Positions 1 to 3,944 of a stretch of DNA of 8,028 nt are shown here, one piece after another. The stretch's first letter is position 1. The number at the start of each line of letters is the position of its first letter. Made by a program: the position numbers and the translations under genes. The stretch is from Ignavibacteria bacterium. Its GTDB lineage: Bacteria > Bacteroidota > Ignavibacteria > Ignavibacteriales > Melioribacteraceae. Where the stretch lies: positions 1 to 8,028 of the forward strand of contig DAIEQT010000097.1 of assembly GCA_027347545.1 (NCBI GenBank), in the 5' to 3' direction. The notes beneath the pieces were generated by a model. It saw nothing but the letters and a program-made list of their open reading frames with translations, had not been told where the DNA came from and searched no databases.

Positions 1-75
1 TCCAGCGGAGTTTATTTCTACAAGATTACCGCAGATGGTTTTGCTCAGACAAAGAAAATGATCCTAATGAAATAA
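1..75 (+). CDS. 3' end of a T9SS-secreted protein (C-terminal sorting domain)
   Basis: Only the last 24 codons and the TAA stop are in the window, with frame 1 open from the first base. The residues read SSGVYFYKI, then a short turn containing ADGF, and end in KKMILMK. This matches the end of type A Por/T9SS C-terminal sorting domains: a G-x-Y beta strand, a turn, then a strand with a basic KKM(I/L)(L/V)xK ending. In that family the domain directs a Sec-exported protein through the type IX translocon for release or surface anchoring, and it is usually cleaved off. Nothing can be said about the cargo because the body of the gene lies to the left. The gene ends 57 bases before a strong terminator shared with the convergent gene. 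The short length limits confidence, but the motif is characteristic. Confidence 0.75.
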   Translation, partial: SSGVYFYKITADGFAQTKKMILMK

Positions 76-91
76 GTAGTTATTCGGCGGT

Positions 92-125
92 CTGCTTTCA
101 GCAATCAGCTTTCTGTCAACGGAAA
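92..125. repeat. Short CAGCTTTC/CAGCAATC intergenic repeat remnant
   Basis: The segment just after the T9SS gene contains GCTTTCAGCAATCAGCTTTC, in which the octamer-like unit (A/T)GCTTTC occurs twice around CAGCAATC. From memory, low-complexity GCTGAAAGCTGATTGCTGA-type stretches are common between genes in Bacteroidota-like genomes. Only one partial copy is visible, so its status as an interspersed repeat is inferred. Confidence 0.3.
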
Positions 126-132
126 ACGATTT

Positions 133-168
133 AAACAAAAAAACCCGGCAAGCCGGGTTTTTTTGTTT
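133..168. terminator. Bidirectional intrinsic terminator
   Basis: A perfect inverted repeat pairs 133-149 with 152-168. The GC core is CCCGGC/GCCGGG closed by a CAAG-type tetraloop. An A-rich left arm and a T-rich right arm give a T tract after the hairpin on either strand. It lies between the end of the plus-strand T9SS gene and the stop of the minus-strand Spy-like gene, so it can end transcription of both convergent genes. Confidence 0.93.
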
Positions 169-186
169 TGCATGGAGAAGAAATTT

Positions 187-675
187 TTACTTATCGCCGC
201 GTCTGTTTTGCATTCTATGTTCCATAATCATTTTTCTAGCACCGTCTTTCATTCTTTCTTTCATCATTTTCATTCCGGCGCCCATTCTTAGTAAGTGTTT
301 AGCCCAAACTTCTTTCTGGTCTTTATCAAGCAGCTTATTGATTTCGATCCACTTTTTAACTCCCATTTCTTTCATCTCAGCTTGCAGCTTGCTGGTTTCA
401 CTTGTTAACTGAAGAAGTTTTTTCTCATCAATATTACCGTCTAGAACAAGTTTTTTAAGCTCAATTTGGTTCTTCTCGATTTTTGCTTTTACATCAACCA
501 TTGCCTTTTGATGCTGGAAATTCAATTCTTGAACTTTCTTTTCTTGATCCGGTGTTAGCTTAAGAGCCTTTACAATATGTCTGCCTTGCTGCATAGGCGG
601 CATATCCGGCTGCTGTGCTGAAACGACTTGGGCTATAAACACAAACCCGACAAATAATAAAGCTATTTTTTTCAT
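187..675 (-). CDS. Spy/CpxP-like periplasmic protein (LTxxQ family)
   Basis: This gene encodes a 162-residue exported protein, probably an envelope-stress chaperone or sensor of the Spy/CpxP/LTxxQ group. Residues 1-20 are a signal peptide (MKK, hydrophobic run, cleavage at VSA|Q). The mature protein is almost entirely charged alpha helix. It has the family motif LTPDQ at residues 40-44 and a degenerate second copy, LDKDQ, at 116-120, the spacing expected of the two LTxxQ motifs of Spy-like hairpins. The tail is rich in Met, Lys and Arg: eight Met lie between residues 131 and 155, with His at 127 and 153. The start at 675 is chosen because it gives a clean signal peptide and follows AGAGG at 681-685; the longer reading from 729 adds 18 polar residues that would bury the signal. 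The gene is transcribed away from the sigma-factor operon and converges on the terminator at 133-168. It is the second gene of this type in the window (see 2395-2871). Direct chaperone function is inferred. Confidence 0.85.
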   Translation of the reverse strand: MKKIALLFVGFVFIAQVVSAQQPDMPPMQQGRHIVKALKLTPDQEKKVQELNFQHQKAMVDVKAKIEKNQIELKKLVLDGNIDEKKLLQLTSETSKLQAEMKEMGVKKWIEINKLLDKDQKEVWAKHLLRMGAGMKMMKERMKDGARKMIMEHRMQNRRGDK

Positions 676-679
676 GGCT

Positions 680-685
680 ACCTCT
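680..685 (-). promoter_or_regulatory. Ribosome binding site of the Spy-like gene
   Basis: On the minus strand AGAGGT precedes the ATG at 675 with a four-base gap after the hexamer. It supports the internal ATG as the true start rather than the upstream ATG at 729. Confidence 0.7.
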
Positions 686-828
686 TTTTTATTGGTTCTG
701 TTTGTTTTGATCTTTTGGTAATTTGACATCAGTTAATTAAGCTTGGTTTAATTTTGTACTTCAAGACATTAGTTTCCCAAAACCGATATAGCAATGAGCA
801 TAGGTGTTTTCTGTATCGTCCCTAAAGG

Positions 829-933
829 TGGATGTCGCATAATTAATGAATCAAAAATATATCTGCGAAAATCAGTTGAATCTGCGTCATCTGCGTGCCA
901 TTAAGGATTAAAAAATTAATTATGCGACAGCCA
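829..933. mobile_element. MITE-like element with 19-bp inverted ends
   Basis: The ends at 829-847 and 915-933 are inverted copies reading TGGnTGTCGCATAATTAAT, with one mismatch in 19. The element is flanked by CCTAAAGG (821-828) and TCTAAAGG (934-941), an 8-bp direct repeat matching at 7 positions and so a plausible target-site duplication. At 105 bp with no coding capacity it has the build of a non-autonomous miniature transposable element. Its core carries three ATCTGCG heptamers. No transposase is in the window, so the mobilising family is unknown. Confidence 0.6.
861..895 (+). repeat. Three ATCTGCG direct repeats in the MITE core
   Basis: The heptamer ATCTGCG occurs at 861-867, 880-886 and 889-895, the last two being parts of ATCTGCGTC and ATCTGCGTG only nine bases apart. 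The repeats are confined to the interior of the MITE-like element. They may be protein-binding sites or remnants of a repeat unit; no function is shown. Confidence 0.6.
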
Positions 934-1240
934 TCTAAAGGGACTTTGGATTACTTGGTATTCTTTGATTATAGATATCTAATCCCTACGGGATTTTTAG
1001 CTCCGTTAGGAGTGGAATATCTATAGAATAATGAATACACAATATTTGTTAAGTTCCTTTATGGGACGGAATAAAACTTTGTGTGACGGTTGGTTTCAAT
1101 GCTGTCAGGTTAAGTTGTGGGCTAAAACCTTTTACATTTTTTCGCATTAATTCCTCGCTTAAGAAGCTGTGCGAAAATGGCAAAATGTTTTAAACCATTT
1201 CACCGGAATGCATGTCCATCCAATAAGAGAAAATGGGAAT

Positions 1241-1792
1241 ATGGTTCAAGACGCAGATTTTGATCTGGTAAAGCAATTTCTTGAAGGCTCAGAACCGGCG
1301 TTCAACGAGATTGTACGGAAATATCAGAAGAGGATTTATTGGCACGCGCGTCAGATGCTCGGCAATCATTTGGATGCCGATGAGGTTACACAAGAAGTTC
1401 TTATTGTAATGTACAAGAAACTCAAGAGTTTCAATTATCAATCCAATTTGTTTACTTGGATATATAGAATTGTTACTACAAGAAGTTTGAACCAGATTAG
1501 AAAGAGAAAAGTGAAAAACTTCTTTTCTATTAATGATGATGAAAACGAAGTTGATCTTAAGAGTGATGTTGATATTGTTAATGATATAGTTAATAAAGAA
1601 AAACTTGAAAGAGTGAGAAAAGTTTTGGAGACTTTGCCGGTTAAGCAGAGGCAAATTTTTGTGATGAGAAACTTTGAACAGTTGTCTTACGAAGAAATTT
1701 CGGAAATAACCGGTAAGAGTGTAGGCGGATTGAAAGCAAATTATTTTCATGCAATAAAGAAAGTGTTGGAGAAAACCAATGAACACAAATAG
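1241..1792 (+). CDS. ECF-type RNA polymerase sigma factor
   Basis: This is a group 4 (ECF, RpoE-like) sigma-70 factor that directs RNA polymerase to a stress regulon. From the chosen start it has 183 residues. Region 2 spans about residues 6-90: the helix with F21-NEIV-KY, the region 2.2 core DADEVTQEVLIVMYKKL (45-61) and the promoter-melting segment FTWIYRIVTTRSLNQIRKRK (71-90). An acidic linker at about 98-120 separates it from region 4 (122-178), which holds ETLPVKQRQIFVMR and the helix-turn-helix LSYEEISEITGKSVGGLKANYFHAIKK. There is no SnoaL or other extra domain. The start at 1241 gives the usual ECF N-terminus. An in-frame GTG at 1169 and ATG at 1208 would add 24 or 11 residues unlike the family, and none of the three has a strong ribosome binding site. 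The stop overlaps the anti-sigma gene by 14 bases, so the two are co-translated. Autoregulation is typical but not visible here. Confidence 0.93.
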   Translation: MVQDADFDLVKQFLEGSEPAFNEIVRKYQKRIYWHARQMLGNHLDADEVTQEVLIVMYKKLKSFNYQSNLFTWIYRIVTTRSLNQIRKRKVKNFFSINDDENEVDLKSDVDIVNDIVNKEKLERVRKVLETLPVKQRQIFVMRNFEQLSYEEISEITGKSVGGLKANYFHAIKKVLEKTNEHK

Positions 1793-2381
1793 TGAAAGAA
1801 TCTTAAGATATCTTTCCGAACTTATGACTGAAAAAGAAAAGAGCAAATTCAAAGAAGAATTGCTTGCCGATTCAATTTTGGCAGATGAGTTTAATCAGCA
1901 AAAAACGAAGTTGGAAAATCTTTCCGTAGTAAATGTTGAAGCCGATGAAAGATATTTCAACAACTTAATTCCAAATGTAAGAAGTAGAATGGAAAAGCCG
2001 GCAAAAGCAAAGCTATTACCGCGTTTAGCGTTTGGCTTGCCAACCCTTATAGTAGTTGTAATTATTGGTATTGTTTTTTTGAAGCCGGGATTTAACTCAA
2101 CTAATGGAAATACAGATATAGTTAATGAAATTATTGAAAACATAGATGATGAAATTGTTTCATCGAAGTACATCTCCGATTTGGACCTCGACGTAAACAC
2201 TACTTATAAAACGTTGAACGAAAAATCTGAAAATGTTGAAATAGTTTACGATGAGCAGACCAAGAACAAAATCTTATCTATCTATGACTATCCTTTAAGC
2301 GACGAACTTCTTTCTGTACAAAGTTTATCTAAGGAAGAGCTAACAAGTATTTATTCGAAAATTGAACCAAAGAATTATTAA
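1779..2381 (+). CDS. Probable single-pass membrane anti-sigma factor
   Basis: The 200-residue product is very probably the membrane-bound inhibitor of the ECF sigma factor encoded just upstream; its start codon lies inside the sigma gene (14-base overlap). The cytoplasmic part (1-83) is a charged helical region (LxYLSELMTEKEKSKFKEELLADS) of the kind seen in anti-sigma N-termini. One transmembrane helix follows at about 84-101 (LAFG...IIGIVFL), with LLPR before it as the inside flank. Residues 102-200 form an acidic periplasmic domain (IIENIDDEIV, YDEQTKNKILSIYDYPL) that I do not recognise. The protein contains no cysteine, so it is not a zinc-binding (HxxxCxxC) anti-sigma. The next gene starts 13 bases after its stop. 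The assignment rests on synteny and topology; sequence similarity to a named family is weak by eye. Confidence 0.75.
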   Translation: MNTNSERILRYLSELMTEKEKSKFKEELLADSILADEFNQQKTKLENLSVVNVEADERYFNNLIPNVRSRMEKPAKAKLLPRLAFGLPTLIVVVIIGIVFLKPGFNSTNGNTDIVNEIIENIDDEIVSSKYISDLDLDVNTTYKTLNEKSENVEIVYDEQTKNKILSIYDYPLSDELLSVQSLSKEELTSIYSKIEPKNY

Positions 2382-2382
2382 T

Positions 2383-2390
2383 GAGGAGAG
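2383..2390 (+). promoter_or_regulatory. Strong ribosome binding site choosing the ATG at 2395
   Basis: GAGGAGAG is the clearest Shine-Dalgarno sequence in the window. Its AGGAG core ends six bases before the ATG at 2395 and three before the ATG at 2392, so 2395 is preferred. It also argues against the upstream ATG at 2362, which lies inside the anti-sigma gene. Confidence 0.75.
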
Positions 2391-2394
2391 TATG

Positions 2395-2871
2395 ATGAAA
2401 ATCGTACGGATTTTATTTTTAGTGTTGATACCATTTGTTTTTATAAACGCGCAAGGAATGCATAGGCAAGCTGATCCGGCTGCTTTAGAAAAGATTGAGC
2501 AACTTGAAAATGCGAAACTGATAAAGCTTCTGGATTTGAAGGAAGAGGATGCAATCCGGTTCTTTGCTCGAAGAAAAGAGTATCAGCAAAATATGCGTGA
2601 GTTTCTTCAACAGAGAAGAGAGATAATTGATAATACTCATGAATTGTTAAGGGAAGATGAAAAAGGGAATCAAAAGAAATTAAGGGATAAGATTGATGAA
2701 ATCTTTGAACTTGAATCCCAAATCTTCAAGGAGAAAAGAGGCTACTATAAATCTCTTGTTGATATAATTTCACCCAAACAGATATTACAATTAATGTCTT
2801 TTGAAGAGCGCTTCCGCCGTGAAGTGAGGGAAAAACTGATAAATAGGCAGAATAAGAAGGGCGGCGAGTAA
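2395..2871 (+). CDS. Secreted helical protein, Spy/CpxP-like (third gene of the sigma operon)
   Basis: This gene encodes a 158-residue exported protein with a signal peptide at 1-19 (MKIVRILFLVLIPFVFINA|Q). The mature part is all helix and strongly charged. LLDLKEEDAIRFFARRKEY (45-63) stands where Spy/CpxP proteins carry the first LTxxQ helix, and ISPKQILQLMSFEERFRREV (125-144) matches the second one, where S-P-K-Q is the degenerate LTxxQ. The helices between (64-120) would form the long antiparallel hairpin. The strong ribosome binding site at 2383-2390 fixes the start. Its place behind a sigma/anti-sigma pair suggests a periplasmic sensor that modulates the anti-sigma, or a chaperone target of the regulon, as with CnrX or CpxP. 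It has only two His (23 and 82) and no Cys, so a CnrX-like metal site is not evident. It could equally be called a generic periplasmic heavy-metal-sensor-like protein. Confidence 0.75.
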   Translation: MKIVRILFLVLIPFVFINAQGMHRQADPAALEKIEQLENAKLIKLLDLKEEDAIRFFARRKEYQQNMREFLQQRREIIDNTHELLREDEKGNQKKLRDKIDEIFELESQIFKEKRGYYKSLVDIISPKQILQLMSFEERFRREVREKLINRQNKKGGE

Positions 2872-2916
2872 TATTTTTCCAAAATTTGCATTTCTACTGC
2901 TCGACTAATATTTTTC
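2865..2916 (+). repeat. 15-bp near-perfect direct repeat before the tRNA
   Basis: CGAGTAATATTTTTC (2865-2879) and CGACTAATATTTTTC (2902-2916) match at 14 of 15 positions, 37 bases apart. The first copy contains the TAA stop of the preceding gene; the second supplies the candidate -10 box of the tRNA promoter. It may be a small local duplication. Confidence 0.55.
2885..2916 (+). promoter_or_regulatory. Candidate promoter of the tRNA-Leu gene
   Basis: TTGCAT (2886-2891), a 17-base gap and TATTTT (2909-2914) fit a sigma-70-type promoter. The same bases also fit the Bacteroidota pattern TTTG (2885-2888), 20 bases, TATTTTTC (2909-2916, one mismatch to TAnnTTTG). Either reading puts the transcription start a few bases before the mature tRNA 5' end at 2929. 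The region is AT-rich, so chance matches are possible. Confidence 0.5.
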
Positions 2917-2928
2917 GGGCGGTTTTTT

Positions 2929-3015
2929 GCGGAAGTGGTGAAATTGGTATACACGCTACTTTGAGGGGGTAGTGCCCGTTAGGGCGTAGGGGTTCAAGTC
3001 CCCTCTTCCGCACCA
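2929..3015 (+). tRNA. tRNA-Leu (anticodon GAG)
   Basis: The sequence folds into a complete class II tRNA with an encoded CCA end. The acceptor stem is GCGGAAG (2929-2935) with CTTCCGC (3005-3011), discriminator A at 3012 and CCA at 3013-3015. The D stem is GTG/CAC (2938-2940 with 2952-2954). The anticodon stem is CTACT/GGTAG (2956-2960 with 2968-2972) with the loop TTGAGGG, giving anticodon GAG at 2963-2965, which reads CUC and CUU. A long variable arm, TGCCC-GTTA-GGGCG, follows, as required for leucine tRNAs. The T arm is AGGGG/CCCCT with loop TTCAAGT (2993-2999). All stems are intact. Confidence 0.97.
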
Positions 3016-3106
3016 TTTCTTTTCGTCCCAAAATTTCTATCCTAATTTTAGTTCATAACTCATTTCTTTATATTCGTTCCTAATTTTTCATATAAGTCCG
3101 GCAAAA

Positions 3107-3940
3107 ATGTTAATGCAAAGCTCATCAATGCTTACAAATGAATTTCTTCTTAATCACATTCTTTTGGGCTTTTCTATTGCCTTCATAATTGTTTTTTTTT
3201 CATACAAAATTAAGTTTCTAACGCTTAGCGGTTCGGTTGCAACCTTCTTTTTAGCCGGAACAATTTTTAGTCTTGGCGGAATAAAGTGGAGCGTCCCAAT
3301 TCTAACTTTTTTTATCCTCTCAAGCATTCTTTCTAAACTCCGCAAGAAAAAAAATGCCGAGATAGAATTGTTTTTCGAAAAGAGCGGTGTGCGTGATTAC
3401 TTTCAAGTTCTCGCCAATGGTGGAATCGGCGGATTGTTAGTGATTTTGAATTTCTTTTCACCCAACGAACTTTTTTATTTGATTTATCTCTCTTCGCTTG
3501 CCGCTGTCTGCGCAGATACCTGGGCGACCGAAATAGGAACTTGGAAAAGAACAGCCACGTATAATGTTTTGAATTTCCAACAGATTGAGCAAGGTGTTTC
3601 CGGCGGTGTTTCTGTGATTGGTACTGCCGGTGCTTTGTTAGGTTCGTTAGCAATTTGCATTTCTGGAATATTTTGGAATTCGATGCCCATTGCTCAATAC
3701 TTTTTGTTAATAACTTTTTCCGGAATATTCGGAAGTTTTTTCGACAGCTTGCTTGGAGCGACAGTGCAAGCGCAAAGTAAATGTAATGTTTGTAGCAAGA
3801 TTACCGAACGAGACACTCACTGCGGTAAGGAAACAATTTACCATAGCGGGCTAAGATGGATTAACAATGACATGGTTAATTTGCTTAGCAGCGCGGCTGG
3901 CGCACTTGTTATTATTCTACTAATTAAAATTTTGAATTGA
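3107..3940 (+). CDS. DUF92 (TMEM19/VTE6-like) integral membrane protein
   Basis: The 277-residue hydrophobic product belongs to the DUF92 family. Plant VTE6 of this family is a phytyl-phosphate kinase; bacterial members are mostly uncharacterised, so a role in polyprenyl or isoprenoid phosphate metabolism is only a family-based suggestion. Several hydrophobic segments are visible at about 14-31, 38-58, 62-77, 106-117, 122-136, 170-189, 198-216 and 259-276. Family motifs are in order: GSVAT (42-46), QVLANGG (100-106), ADTWATEIG (136-144), GVSGGVS (163-169), GSFFDSLLGATVQ (209-221), the CxxC...HC group (C226, C229, H238, C239) and WINNDMVN (251-258). Length and motif order match intact family members. 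The ATG at 3107 is taken, but an ATG at 3128 is also possible and neither has a good ribosome binding site. The next gene starts four bases after its stop, indicating one operon. Confidence 0.9.
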   Translation: MLMQSSSMLTNEFLLNHILLGFSIAFIIVFFSYKIKFLTLSGSVATFFLAGTIFSLGGIKWSVPILTFFILSSILSKLRKKKNAEIELFFEKSGVRDYFQVLANGGIGGLLVILNFFSPNELFYLIYLSSLAAVCADTWATEIGTWKRTATYNVLNFQQIEQGVSGGVSVIGTAGALLGSLAICISGIFWNSMPIAQYFLLITFSGIFGSFFDSLLGATVQAQSKCNVCSKITERDTHCGKETIYHSGLRWINNDMVNLLSSAAGALVIILLIKILN

Positions 3941-3944
3941 CCGG

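Larger units (their letters stand above)
818..1067. repeat. REP-like composite palindrome with four mini-hairpins
   Basis: With the 105-bp insertion and one 8-bp target copy removed, the region contains four similar hairpins. M1 is GTCCCTAAAGGGAC (818-828 joined to 942-944). M2 is AATCCCTACGGGATT (981-995). M3 is GCTCCGTTAGGAGT (1000-1013). M4 is GTTCCTTTATGGGAC (1053-1067). M2 and M3 sit side by side in the centre and are enclosed by a perfect 9-bp stem (970-978 with 1017-1025), itself part of a longer imperfect inverted repeat (958-978 with 1017-1038). M1 and M4 lie about 36 and 39 bases outside the centre, so the whole element is a large, nearly symmetrical imperfect palindrome of roughly 140 bp. 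This build resembles REP/BIME elements, which in other bacteria are spread by Y1 (REP-associated) transposases; the relationship is inferred. Confidence 0.6.
676..1240. other. Long non-coding stretch between divergent genes, filled by repeats
   Basis: No convincing gene lies here. Bases 676-817 are plain AT-rich DNA that must carry the leader and promoter of the minus-strand Spy-like gene; I could not pick a convincing promoter. Bases 818-1067 are a repeat complex described separately: a MITE-like element inside a palindromic multi-hairpin element. Bases 1068-1240 should contain the promoter and leader of the sigma-factor operon. TTTACA at 1131-1136 resembles a -35 box, but no matching -10 sits 16-18 bases downstream, so no promoter is annotated. 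Confidence 0.7.

Noticed and set aside
676..729. Upstream ATG at 729 for the Spy-like gene
   Set aside because: It adds a polar 18-residue extension ahead of a perfect signal peptide, while the ATG at 675 has its own ribosome binding site.
861..895. ATCTGCG repeats as a CRISPR array
   Set aside because: The units are seven bases long with irregular gaps of 12 and 2 bases, far too short for repeats and spacers, and no cas genes are present.
1289..1852. 187-codon open frame on the minus strand opposite the sigma factor
   Set aside because: It is a mirror of a well-supported ECF sigma gene. The translation is Phe/Ile/Asn-rich without any domain, and it crosses the sigma/anti-sigma junction.
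2362..2394. ATG at 2362 as start of the third sigma-operon gene
   Set aside because: It lies inside the anti-sigma gene, gives a charged extension before the signal peptide, and ignores the strong ribosome binding site at 2383-2390.
2929..3015. tRNA-Leu as an integration (att) site
   Set aside because: No integrase and no duplicated tRNA 3' end are visible in the window; the flanking genes look like ordinary chromosome.
3046..3076. Possible promoter for the DUF92 operon (TATATTCG at 3069-3076)
   Set aside because: The -10-like box is close to the Bacteroidota pattern, but the only upstream box is TTTA at 18 bases in very AT-rich DNA; not distinguishable from chance.
3016..3106. Terminator after the tRNA gene
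   Set aside because: No stable hairpin followed by a T run is present between the tRNA and the DUF92 start; read-through into the operon is possible.
3333..3653. Minus-strand frame inside the DUF92 gene
   Set aside because: Basic, low-information translation opposite a gene with clear family motifs; no ribosome binding site or signal.
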